NCBI RefSeq assembly: GCF_024172095.1
Contig: NZ_JAMZDX010000001.1
Location: forward strand, 1 to 64,000
Length of the DNA stretch: 64,000 nt
Direction: 5' to 3'
DNA from: Kitasatospora cinereorecta
GTDB lineage: Bacteria; Actinomycetota; Actinomycetes; Streptomycetales; Streptomycetaceae
Below the pieces are notes generated by a model, which was not told the DNA's origin, did no database searches, and saw nothing but the letters and a program-made list of their open reading frames with translations. Positions 24,379 to 31,486 of this stretch are shown one piece after another (position 1 is the stretch's first letter; each line of letters starts with the position of its first letter). A program made the position numbers and the translations under genes.

Positions 24379-24400
24379 GTTGGCACACCGGTTGGCATAC
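24379..24400. promoter_or_regulatory. Right arm-type integrase site
   Basis: GTTGGCACAC at 24379 and GTTGGCATAC at 24391, 12 bp apart, directly after the integrase stop. It mirrors the pair at 8738-8759 beside attL. Confidence 0.6.
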
Positions 24401-24404
24401 CGGG

Positions 24405-24450
24405 CAGCAAAAAGCCCCTGGTGAGCGATCTCACCGGGGGCTTTTTGCTG
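24405..24450. terminator. Element-borne bidirectional terminator at attR
   Basis: A 21-bp inverted repeat with one G-T mismatch, beginning CAGCAAAAAGCCCC and ending GGGGGCTTTTTGCTG; T-runs occur on both strands. It terminates the integrase rightward and the tRNA-Phe leftward. It closely resembles the chromosomal terminator stranded at attL. Confidence 0.88.
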
Positions 24451-24457
24451 CTCAAAC

Positions 24458-24505
24458 GCTGTGGCCAGGGCCGGGGTCGAACCGGCGACCTTCCGCTTTT
24501 CAGGC
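24458..24505. repeat. attR: 48-bp core shared with attL
   Basis: Identical to 8607-8654. It overlaps the 3' half of the intact tRNA-Phe gene, so integration restores the tRNA. Confidence 0.92.
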
Positions 24506-24535
24506 GGACGCTCGTACCAACTGAGCTACCTGGCC
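24462..24535 (-). tRNA. tRNA-Phe(GAA)
   Basis: 74 nt on the minus strand. The acceptor stem is GGCCAGG/CCTGGCC with discriminator A. Anticodon loop CTGAAAA gives GAA; the T arm has GGTTCGACC. CCA is not encoded. Attachment site of the element; its 3' half comes from the element side. Confidence 0.95.
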
Positions 24536-24565
24536 GTACTACTACGCCGCCTCTTGCGAGACGAG

Positions 24566-24639
24566 CGATCCCGACGGGACTTGAACCCGCGACCTCCACC
24601 TTGACAGGGTGGCGAGCTAACCAACTGCTCCACGGGACC
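24566..24639 (-). tRNA. tRNA-Asp(GTC)
   Basis: 74 nt on the minus strand. Acceptor GGTCCCG/CGGGATC (one G-T pair), anticodon loop CTGTCAA giving GTC, T arm GGTTCAAGT, discriminator G. CCA not encoded. Thirty bases upstream of tRNA-Phe, probably co-transcribed. Confidence 0.94.
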
Positions 24640-24682
24640 TTGTGTGGATTGCTCCACGAAGGACCTTTACTACGGTACTGCG

Positions 24683-24755
24683 TGCCCCCAACGGGATTCG
24701 AACCCGTGCTACCGCCTTGAAAGGGCGACGTCCTGGGCCACTAGACGATGAGGGC
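24683..24755 (-). tRNA. tRNA-Glu(TTC)
   Basis: 73 nt on the minus strand. Acceptor GCCCTCA/TGGGGGC (one T-G pair), anticodon in CCTTTCAAG giving TTC, T arm GGTTCGAAT, discriminator A. First gene of the Glu-Asp-Phe cluster. Confidence 0.94.
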
Positions 24756-24869
24756 TTGCGGCCCGTCCTGCTGTTTCCAGCGTTCCGGGGACGTCGAGAA
24801 GCATATGGGATGCCGGGCGGAACACCAAAACGGATTCCGCGCGCGTCGCGGGACGGGTCCGCGGGTGGG

Positions 24870-25211
24870 TCAGGACCAGCCGAGCTCGTGCAGCTCGTGG
24901 TCGTCGAAGCCGAAGTGGTGGGCGACCTCGTGGACCACGGTGGTGCGGACCTCGTCGACGGTCTCCTCGTACGTCTCGCAGTGCCGCAGGGTGGGGCCCA
25001 TGTAGACGATGATCCGGTCGGGCAGCACGCCGGCGTACCACTCGCCGCGTTCGGTGAGCGGGGTTCCCTCGTACAGGCCGAAGAGGTCGGGGGTGGAGGG
25101 GTCGGGCTCGTCCTCGACGAAGACGGCGACGTTGTCCATCATGGCGGCCAGTTGCGGGGGGATCTGGTCGAGCGCATCGGCGACCAGCGTTTCGAACTCG
25201 TCCCGGGTCAT
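24870..25211 (-). CDS. Small metallopeptidase-family zincin
   Basis: 113 residues from ATG 25211, chosen for GAGG 8 bp upstream; a GTG at 25217 is an alternative. The zincin signature [14 protein letters not shown] lies near the C-terminus (two His plus a downstream acidic residue), as in the MMP-like DUF1025 family. Acidic overall, no signal peptide, so probably cytosolic. Substrate unknown. Confidence 0.85.
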   Translation of the reverse strand: MTRDEFETLVADALDQIPPQLAAMMDNVAVFVEDEPDPSTPDLFGLYEGTPLTERGEWYAGVLPDRIIVYMGPTLRHCETYEETVDEVRTTVVHEVAHHFGFDDHELHELGWS

Positions 25212-25281
25212 CTCCACCGCCTCATTGTCGGGTCCCGGGTGACGGCGTGCCAGGTGATCGACGCGGGTGTTTCACTGGAGT

Positions 25282-25812
25282 ATGCGTTCGGACCAGACCC
25301 GTCCGCCCGGCTCCCCGCCCGGCTCCGCCCCCGGTTCTCCGCCCGCCGCGCCCGGACCGGCCCCGGCGCCGCCGGCCCGTCGGCGGGCCCCGCTGCTGCG
25401 CGGGCAGGGCCCGACAGTCGCCGTGGTGGCGCTCGGCGGGGCGATCGGGGCGTGTGCGCGGTACGGCGCGGGGCTCCTGTGGCCGACTCCCGTGGATGCC
25501 TTCCCGTGGACGACGTTGCTGGTCAACGCGGCGGGCTGTGCGGTGATCGGGGTGTTCCTGGTGCTGATCACCGAGGGGCCGGTGGCGCCGCACCCGCTGC
25601 TGCGGCCGTTCTTCGGCACCGGCGTGCTCGGCGGGTTCACCACGTTCTCGACGTACGCGGTGGACGCCCAGGGGCTGTTCGACCACGGTCTGCCCGGGCG
25701 GGCGCTGGCGTACCTGGTGGGGACGCTGGTGATCGCGATGCTGGCCGTGTGGGTGGCGGCCGCGGCGGGTCGCTGGGCGCTCGGGGCGCTCGGACGGAGG
25801 CGGCCGGCATGA
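25282..25812 (+). CDS. crcB: Fluoride exporter subunit CrcB/FluC (first copy)
   Basis: About 176 residues. A Pro-rich cytosolic N-terminus is followed by four membrane helices with FluC signatures: [26 protein letters not shown] (conserved Asn), and the [17 protein letters not shown] break with the TTFSTY motif. Fluc channels are dual-topology dimers exporting fluoride. The ATG at 25282 has GGAG only 1 bp away; a GTG at 25267 is the other option, so the exact start is uncertain. The stop overlaps the DUF190 gene (ATGA). A second copy follows, suggesting a heterodimer. Confidence 0.9.
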   Translation: MRSDQTRPPGSPPGSAPGSPPAAPGPAPAPPARRRAPLLRGQGPTVAVVALGGAIGACARYGAGLLWPTPVDAFPWTTLLVNAAGCAVIGVFLVLITEGPVAPHPLLRPFFGTGVLGGFTTFSTYAVDAQGLFDHGLPGRALAYLVGTLVIAMLAVWVAAAAGRWALGALGRRRPA

Positions 25813-26186
25813 GCGGGTCCGCGGGAGACGCCGGGATGCCCGGGTCCGGGCTGCTCGCCGGGCCGGCGCTGCGGTTGACGGTGCTGATCGGCGAGAACGA
25901 CCGCTGGCACCACCGGCCGCTGTACAGCGAGATCGTGCACCGGGCGCATGCCGCCGGGCTGTCCGGGGCGAGCGTGTTCCGGGGGATCGAGGGGTTCGGC
26001 GCGTCCTCGCTCGTGCACACCGCCCGGCTGCTGTCGTTGAGCGAGGACCTGCCGGTGGCGGTGGTGGTCGTGGACGCCGAGGAGCGGGTGCGAGGATTCC
26101 TGCCGCAGCTCGAGGAGCTGGTCGGTGAGGGGCTGGTGCTGGTCGAGCCGTGCGAGGTCGTGCTGCATCGCAGGCGGTCCCCGTGA
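25809..26186 (+). CDS. DUF190-family protein of the fluoride cassette
   Basis: 125 residues from ATG 25809, overlapping the crcB stop. Core [39 protein letters not shown] and [16 protein letters not shown] match the PII-like ferredoxin-fold DUF190 family. It lies between two crcB genes, as in many actinobacteria, so a regulatory role on fluoride export is likely. Confidence 0.85.
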   Translation: MSGSAGDAGMPGSGLLAGPALRLTVLIGENDRWHHRPLYSEIVHRAHAAGLSGASVFRGIEGFGASSLVHTARLLSLSEDLPVAVVVVDAEERVRGFLPQLEELVGEGLVLVEPCEVVLHRRRSP

Positions 26187-26247
26187 TCGGTGGTCCGAGG
26201 GCGGTGGAGCGAGGACGGGTGGGCCGAGTGAGGGCGGGGCGCGGCGA

Positions 26248-26607
26248 GTGAACTGGTTGCTGGTGATCGCGGGCGCCCTGGTCGGGGCGCCGCTGCGCTA
26301 CCTGACCGACCGTGCGGTGCAGTCCCGGCACGACTCGGTGTTCCCGTGGGGGACGTTCACCGTGAACGTGGCCGGCTGCCTGCTGCTCGGGCTGCTGGCC
26401 GCCGTGGCGCCGTCGAACGTCCGGCTGCTCCTCGGTACGGGGCTGTGCGGGGCGCTGACCACGTACTCGACGTTCTCGTACGAGACCCTGCGGCTGGTGG
26501 AGGGCGGGGCCCGCCTCTTCGCGGTGGCGAACGTGGTGGGGACGCTGCTGGCCGGCCTGGCAGCGGTGTACGCGGGCCAGGCGCTGGGTCACGCGCTCTG
26601 GGGCTGA
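26248..26607 (+). CDS. crcB: Fluoride exporter subunit CrcB/FluC (second copy)
   Basis: 119 residues from GTG 26248. Four helices: VNWLLVIAGALVGAPLRYL, GTFTVNVAGCLLLGLLAAV (conserved Asn), LLLGTGLCGALTTYSTFSYE (TTYSTF break motif) and VANVVGTLLAGLAAVYAG. Short N-terminus, unlike the first copy; the two probably form an antiparallel heterodimer. The ~270 bp after its stop show no gene. Confidence 0.9.
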   Translation: MNWLLVIAGALVGAPLRYLTDRAVQSRHDSVFPWGTFTVNVAGCLLLGLLAAVAPSNVRLLLGTGLCGALTTYSTFSYETLRLVEGGARLFAVANVVGTLLAGLAAVYAGQALGHALWG

Positions 26608-26882
26608 CGGGCGACTCCCCGCGCCCTGGGGCGCAGGGCGGCGGCGCGGGCGCGGGCGCGTACGCGGTGGCGGGCGCCGGGCACAGAACACCGGCTCACG
26701 AGCCGATCGTGGAGGCCTTCCGGCGGCTGCCGGGGGCGGGGAACGGCTCGCGCGGGGGCGCGGGCGCGGGGCCCGTCCGAGGGGCGGCCGGGTTCGGGGC
26801 CGTGTCCGGCAGGGTGGGCCGCGCGTTGGGCACCGACAACGGCGGGTGCGGCCCGGGTCGGGCCGGTGCGGGAGGTGACTCG

Positions 26883-27419
26883 GTGGTGGCGATCGGTGCG
26901 GGGCGTCGGCGGGTGGTGGTGGGCGCGGTGACGGCGGTGACGGCGGCGCTCGCCGGTCTGGGGTTGACCGGGTGCATGGCAGTGGGGGCGGACGTGCCGG
27001 GCGGGCCGGGGGACGTGAAGCCGTCCGGGCCGTCGGGGGCGGCCGTCAAGGCGGGCGCGGCGGGGGGTTCCGGCCGTTCGGGCGTCGCGACGCAGCACGG
27101 GGAGCACGGCGGCACGCTCAGCATCGACGCGGCCTCGCCCGCCGCCGCGGTGCCGGGGGCGGTTCCCGGTGCGACGCCGCCGCCCGGCGGGCTGCCGGGG
27201 GCTCCGGTGGTGGTGCCGGGGCCGAGCGCGGCGGGGGAGCAGCCCCCGTCCGGGTCCGTGAGCGCCCCGGGGACGCCGGCCGCGAGCTCGTCCGTACCGG
27301 ACCGGCCCTCGTCCAGCGCACAGCCCGGTACGCCGGGGCCGACGCCGTCGCCGACGGCCGACCCTTCGGCGAGCGCACCCGGAACACCGGCCCCGAGCGG
27401 CGACCCGACCGGGCATTAG
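26883..27419 (+). CDS. Pro/Ser-rich lipoprotein
   Basis: 178 residues from GTG 26883 with an ideal site (GGAGGT, 6 bp upstream). A twin-Arg-like basic start (GAGRRRVVVGAV) and lipobox LGLTGC indicate export and lipid anchoring. The mature part is almost wholly low complexity (Pro, Gly, Ser, Ala, Thr) without cysteines or a fold I can name. Probably a cell-wall spacer-type protein. No clear functional partner nearby. Confidence 0.6.
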   Translation: MVAIGAGRRRVVVGAVTAVTAALAGLGLTGCMAVGADVPGGPGDVKPSGPSGAAVKAGAAGGSGRSGVATQHGEHGGTLSIDAASPAAAVPGAVPGATPPPGGLPGAPVVVPGPSAAGEQPPSGSVSAPGTPAASSSVPDRPSSSAQPGTPGPTPSPTADPSASAPGTPAPSGDPTGH

Positions 27420-27436
27420 CGGCCTGGCCAGGCAGT

Positions 27437-27466
27437 TTGCCTTTGATCCGGAGGTTCGTCTATGGT
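27437..27466 (+). promoter_or_regulatory. Likely promoter of the DEAD-box gene, long 5' leader
   Basis: TTGCCT (27437-27442), 18-bp spacer, TATGGT (27461-27466). It would give a leader of about 145 nt, which holds the direct repeat CTGGCGCCC twice. Long leaders are common in cold-regulated helicase genes; regulation here is inferred. Confidence 0.4.
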
Positions 27467-27615
27467 GGTAGATCGTTCGTTTGATTCTATTTGGCTGGCG
27501 CCCTACATCCATCTGGCGCCCTTGGCGCGTACCGGCGATCCGTGGCTGACCGCATAGAGGCGGTTTGGGACAGAACCCCGGACTTTGGCGCGTGCCACTT
27601 CCGGAAGGTTTTGCA

Positions 27616-29991
27616 TTGTCTCTCGTTGACGACGACCGCTTCGCCATGCCCGCGAGCGGGACCGACGCCGCCGACATCCCCTCCACCGACTCCCTCGACG
27701 CCGAGTTCGAGGCCGAATTCGAGACCGAGTTCGAGACCGTCGCCACGGACCTCGACGCGACCGCCGAGGCCGACGAGGCCGACGAGGCCGCGGACACCGA
27801 CGGTGCCGACGCCGCCGAGCCCACGCTCACCTTCGGCGACTTGGGCCTGCCCGACGAGGTCGTCCGGGCGCTCGCGAAGCGCGACGTGACCACCCCGTTC
27901 CCGATCCAGGCCGCGACCATCCCGGACGCGCTGGCGGGCAAGGACGTCCTCGGCCGCGGCCGCACCGGCTCCGGCAAGACCCTGAGCTTCGGCCTCCCGC
28001 TGCTCACCCGCCTCGCCGGCGGCGAGCGCACCCGGGCCAAGCACCCGCGCGGCCTGATCCTGGTCCCGACCCGCGAGCTGGCCATGCAGGTCGCCGACGC
28101 CCTGGAGCCGTTCGGCTCGGTGCTCGGCCTGCGCCTCAAGGTGGTCTGCGGCGGTACCTCGATGTCCAACCAGATCTACGCGCTGGAGCGCGGCGTGGAC
28201 GTCCTGGTGGCGACCCCGGGCCGCCTGCGCGACCTGATCAACCGCGGCTCCGCCCAGATGGCCGACGTCGAGGTCGCCGTCCTGGACGAGGCCGACCAGA
28301 TGGCCGACATGGGCTTCCTGCCCGAGGTCACCGAGATCCTCGACCTGGTGCCGGCCGGCGGCCAGCGCCTGCTGTTCTCCGCCACCCTGGAGAACGAGAT
28401 CGACACCCTGGTCAAGCGCTACCTGAACAACCCGGTCACCCACGAGGTCGACCCGTCCGCCGGCGCGGTCACCACCATGACCCACCACATTCTCGTGGTG
28501 AAGCCCAAGGACAAGGCGCCGATCACCAACGCCATCGCCGCCCGCAAGGGCCGGACGATCATCTTCGTCCGCACCCAGATGGGTGCCGACCGGGTCGCCC
28601 AGCAGCTGCTGGAGGCCGGCGTGAAGGCCGACGCGCTGCACGGCGGCATGACCCAGGGCGCCCGTACCCGCGTCCTCGGCGACTTCAAGGACGGCTACGT
28701 CAACGTCGTCGTCGCCACCGACGTGGCCGCCCGCGGCATCCACGTCGACGGCATCGACCTGGTGCTCAACGTCGACCCGGCCGGCGACCACAAGGACTAC
28801 CTGCACCGCTCCGGCCGCACCGCGCGGGCCGGCCGCTCCGGCACCGTCGTCACCCTGGTGCTGCCGCACCAGCGCCGCGGCGTGTTCCGCCTGATGGAGG
28901 ACGCGGGCGTGGACGCCTCGCGCCACATCCTCGACCACGCCTTCGACGCCGACGTGGCCCGGATCACCGGTGCCCGTTCGCTGGTCGAGGTCCAGGCCGA
29001 GAGCGCCGCCGGCATCGCCGGTGCCGCCGAGCGCGAGGTCGCCGAGATCACCCGCGAGCTGGAGCGCGCGCAGCGCCGCGCCACCGAGCTGCGCGAGGAC
29101 GCCGACCGCCTCGCCGCCCGGGCCGCCCGCGAGCGGGCCGACCTCGGCCTGGTCGACGAGCCGGAGGCCGCCGCCGACGCGTCGGCCGAGGAGACCGCTG
29201 CGGTCGCCGAGGTGACCGAGGCGGACGCCCCGGTGGCCGCCGCCGCGGCCGAGGAGCGCACGCCGGCGTACCGCGAGGCGCGCACTGAGCGCCCGGCGTT
29301 CAACCGCGACCGTGACCGCGGTGAGCGCGGTGGCTTCAACCGTGACGACCGTGGTGGCCGTTCCTTCGGTGACCGTGACCGTGGCGAGCGTGGCGGTTTC
29401 AACCGTGACGACCGTGGTGGCCGTTCCTTCGGTGACCGTGACCGTGGCGAGCGTGGCGGTTTCAACCGCGATGACCGTGGCGGCCGCCCGCAGGGCTTCG
29501 GCAACCGTGACGACCGTGGTGGCCGTTCCTTCGGCGACCGTGACCGTGGCGAGCGCGGTGGCTTCAACCGTGACGACCGTGGTGGCCGTTCCTTCGGTGA
29601 CCGTGACCGTGGCGAGCGTGGCGGTTTCAACCGTGACGACCGTGGCGGCCGCCCGCAGGGCTTCGGCAACCGTGACGACCGTGGTGGCCGTTCCTTCGGC
29701 GACCGTGACCGTGGCGAGCGCGGTGGCTTCAACCGTGACGACCGTGGCGGCCGTTCCTTCGGTGACCGTCCGGCCCGTTCCTTCGGTGACCGTCCGTCCT
29801 TCGGCGACCGTGACCGCGAGCGCGGCGGCAACAGCCGTCCGTTCGCCCGCCGCGACGACCACCGCTCCGGTGGCCGCCCGCAGGGCTTCGGCAACCGTGA
29901 CGACCGTGGTGGCCGTTCCTTCGGCGACCGTGACCGTGGCGAGCGCGGTGGCTTCAACGGTGGCGACCGCAAGCCGCGTTGGAAGAACTGA
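27616..29991 (+). CDS. DEAD-box RNA helicase with repetitive RGG-type tail
   Basis: 791 residues from TTG 27616, chosen for GGAAGG 7 bp upstream. An acidic N-terminus (~70 residues) precedes the helicase core: Q motif FPIQAATIP, motif I GRTGSGKT (Lys121), PTRELAMQV, TPGRLRDL, motif II DEAD (224-227), SAT, then the second RecA domain with RGIHVDGIDLVLN and HRSGRTARAG. A short coiled coil leads to an Arg/Gly/Asp/Phe-rich tail from residue 574. It unwinds structured RNA, probably in cold adaptation and ribosome or mRNA turnover. The repetitive tail is a likely RNA-binding, condensate-forming region. Confidence 0.92.
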   Translation: MSLVDDDRFAMPASGTDAADIPSTDSLDAEFEAEFETEFETVATDLDATAEADEADEAADTDGADAAEPTLTFGDLGLPDEVVRALAKRDVTTPFPIQAATIPDALAGKDVLGRGRTGSGKTLSFGLPLLTRLAGGERTRAKHPRGLILVPTRELAMQVADALEPFGSVLGLRLKVVCGGTSMSNQIYALERGVDVLVATPGRLRDLINRGSAQMADVEVAVLDEADQMADMGFLPEVTEILDLVPAGGQRLLFSATLENEIDTLVKRYLNNPVTHEVDPSAGAVTTMTHHILVVKPKDKAPITNAIAARKGRTIIFVRTQMGADRVAQQLLEAGVKADALHGGMTQGARTRVLGDFKDGYVNVVVATDVAARGIHVDGIDLVLNVDPAGDHKDYLHRSGRTARAGRSGTVVTLVLPHQRRGVFRLMEDAGVDASRHILDHAFDADVARITGARSLVEVQAESAAGIAGAAEREVAEITRELERAQRRATELREDADRLAARAARERADLGLVDEPEAAADASAEETAAVAEVTEADAPVAAAAAEERTPAYREARTERPAFNRDRDRGERGGFNRDDRGGRSFGDRDRGERGGFNRDDRGGRSFGDRDRGERGGFNRDDRGGRPQGFGNRDDRGGRSFGDRDRGERGGFNRDDRGGRSFGDRDRGERGGFNRDDRGGRPQGFGNRDDRGGRSFGDRDRGERGGFNRDDRGGRSFGDRPARSFGDRPSFGDRDRERGGNSRPFARRDDHRSGGRPQGFGNRDDRGGRSFGDRDRGERGGFNGGDRKPRWKN
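29335..29985 (+). repeat. In-frame 63-bp repeats encoding the RGG tail
   Basis: Units of 21 codons beginning FNRDDRGG and ending DRDRGERGG recur, some extended by a 13-codon insert (RPQGFGN...). FNRDDRGG occurs six times, with very high nucleotide identity between units. Repeat number is likely variable by slippage or recombination, always in frame. Confidence 0.9.
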
Positions 29992-30012
29992 CGCTCACTC
30001 GCACCATCCGGT

Positions 30013-30054
30013 CCTGAGGCCGATCCGCTCCGGCGGGTCGGCCTCAGGCCGTTT
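30013..30054 (+). terminator. Terminator after the DEAD-box gene
   Basis: A 15-bp stem (CCTGAGGCCGATCCG against CGGGTCGGCCTCAGG, one G-T pair) with a 6-bp loop, followed by CCGTTTCC. It lies 22 bp past the helicase stop. Confidence 0.75.
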
Positions 30055-30137
30055 CCGGGCCGGGCCGGGGGAATCGGATTCTCCAAGTGAGAACAACTCG
30101 GTGGTGCGGCCGGCGCGGCTCGCGTACGGTCGGCGCC

Positions 30138-30974
30138 ATGAGCAGTCGGAACAAGAACTTGTCCGTGGAGAACGAGGAGATCGCCGGCCGCGGCGGCTAC
30201 CGGACCCGCACCGGGACGGCGGTGGAGATCGGCGCCGCCCTGGAGGCGGCCCGCGTCGGCACCGTCTCGTACCCGCCGGACGCCGAATTCGCCGACGTGC
30301 AGGCAGCCGGACCGTACACCGGTCCGGTGGAGGTGACCGCCGAGGGCAGCATGGAGGCGGCCCGGCGGCTGGTCGAGGCCGGCGGCGGGCACGTGGCCGT
30401 GCTCAACTTCGCCTCGGCGCGCAACCCCGGCGGCGGCTACCTGCGCGGGGCCAAGGCCCAGGAGGAGGACCTCTGCCGGACGGCACTGCTGTACCGCTGC
30501 CTGCTGGAGGCCCCCGACTACTACGAGGCGCACCGGGCCTCGTCCGACCTCCGCTACAGCCACCGGGTGATCTGGTCGCCGCACGTCCCGGTGATCCGCG
30601 ACGCCCGTGCCGACCTGCTCGACCGGCCCTACGGCGTCTCGTTCCTCACCTCGCCCGCGCCCAACGCCGGGCAGCTGGAGCTGCGTTCGGGCGGACGGCC
30701 GGTGGACGTGGCGGACCTGCTGGCCGAGCGGGCCACCCGGGTGCTGGACGTCGCGGCCCGGCACGGGGTGCGGGAGCTGGTGCTGGGGGCGTGGGGCTGC
30801 GGGGTGTTCCGCAACGACCCGGCCGTGGTGGCCGAGGCCTTCGAGCGGGCGCTCGCCACCTGTGGCGCGGCCTTCGACCGGGTGGTCTTCGCGGTCTGGG
30901 ACCGTTCGCCGGTCTCGGCCAACCGGACCGCCTTCGAGGACCGGTTCGGCACCGCCGCGGCAGCAGCCGAGTAG
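30138..30974 (+). CDS. Bacterial-type poly(ADP-ribose) glycohydrolase (TIGR02452 family)
   Basis: 278 residues from ATG 30138. The PARG signature is clear: GGG (98-100) followed by QEE (108-110) in NPGGGYLRGAKAQEEDLCR. A macrodomain-like core includes VLNFASARNPGGG and LVLGAWGCGVFRNDP. Such enzymes cleave poly(ADP-ribose) or ADP-ribose modifications. No ADP-ribosyltransferase is next to it. Monocistronic, between two terminator-like regions. Confidence 0.88.
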   Translation: MSSRNKNLSVENEEIAGRGGYRTRTGTAVEIGAALEAARVGTVSYPPDAEFADVQAAGPYTGPVEVTAEGSMEAARRLVEAGGGHVAVLNFASARNPGGGYLRGAKAQEEDLCRTALLYRCLLEAPDYYEAHRASSDLRYSHRVIWSPHVPVIRDARADLLDRPYGVSFLTSPAPNAGQLELRSGGRPVDVADLLAERATRVLDVAARHGVRELVLGAWGCGVFRNDPAVVAEAFERALATCGAAFDRVVFAVWDRSPVSANRTAFEDRFGTAAAAAE

Positions 30975-31010
30975 CGGTCCCGGCCGGTTCGGGTGTGGGC
31001 GCTGGTGTGC

Positions 31011-31307
31011 TCAGCTGCGGGTGGCGACCACCGAGGCGCCGGCCACCAGACCGGAGACGGTGAGGACGGACGGCCAGGCGCCGATCTTCTTCGCCAGCGG
31101 GTGGGAGCCGCCGAACGCGGCCACGTACAGCCCGGTGAGCGCCGCGGCGGTCGCCGTCCCGGCCGCGCGCTGCCACTGCACCGCCGCCGTGGCACCGGCC
31201 GCGGCCAGCACCGCGCCGCCCAGTTCGCGCCGTCCCGACCAGCGGGCGACGCCGTAGCCGCCGATCAAACCGGCGGCCGCGACGGCCGACGTGGGGATCT
31301 TCGCCAT
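31011..31307 (-). CDS. Small membrane protein
   Basis: 98 residues from ATG 31307. Three hydrophobic segments (AVAAAGLIGGYGVARW; LGGAVLAAAGATAAVQW; ATAAALTGLYVAAFG) and a fourth at the C-terminus (VLTVSGLVAGASVV). It ends 36 bp from the convergent PARG gene. No family assigned. Confidence 0.6.
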   Translation of the reverse strand: MAKIPTSAVAAAGLIGGYGVARWSGRRELGGAVLAAAGATAAVQWQRAAGTATAAALTGLYVAAFGGSHPLAKKIGAWPSVLTVSGLVAGASVVATRS

Positions 31308-31486
31308 GGTGGGCTCCGTCTCGTCCGGGTTCCCGCCCGGAGCGGGACTCACCCTCACCGTAACCCGGGCCGCCCGCCGGTCGACCAGCGGCACCGACCG
31401 ACCGACCAGCCCGCCGGTACCGCGCCCGCCCGCTCGTACCGTGGAAACGCGCCACCTCCGGGCCGCGGGTGATCCATACTCGCGGC

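Larger units (their letters stand above)
8607..24505. mobile_element. Actinomycete integrative and conjugative element (AICE) in tRNA-Phe
   Basis: The segment is bounded by two identical 48-bp copies of the tRNA-Phe 3' end. Inside is the complete AICE set: GntR regulator, DUF2637 (Spd-type) membrane protein, RRQRL zinc protein, FtsK/TraB translocase, prim-pol replication protein, DUF3987 protein, excisionase and tyrosine integrase next to attR. Known AICEs (pSAM2 type) integrate in tRNA genes, excise, replicate and transfer as double-stranded DNA through a TraB hexamer. The prim-pol places it with the RepPP-like replication class. All core genes look intact, so it may be functional. Cargo (GHKL ATPase and HAD phosphatase) sits at the left end. 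Confidence 0.93.

Noticed and set aside
25200..25281. Fluoride riboswitch before the crcB pair
   Set aside because: No match to the conserved riboswitch core could be seen in the short leader.
26608..26882. Extra gene between the second crcB and the lipoprotein
   Set aside because: The frames here are Gly/Ala/Arg-rich without ribosome sites; nothing convincing is seen.
29335..29985. Regular repeats that could suggest a CRISPR array
   Set aside because: Units are contiguous, in frame with the helicase and lack unique spacers.
27487..30764. Long minus-strand frames with Thr/Val or Pro/Arg/Ser repeats opposite the DEAD-box gene
   Set aside because: They mirror the sense-strand RGG repeats; no ribosome site or domain supports them.
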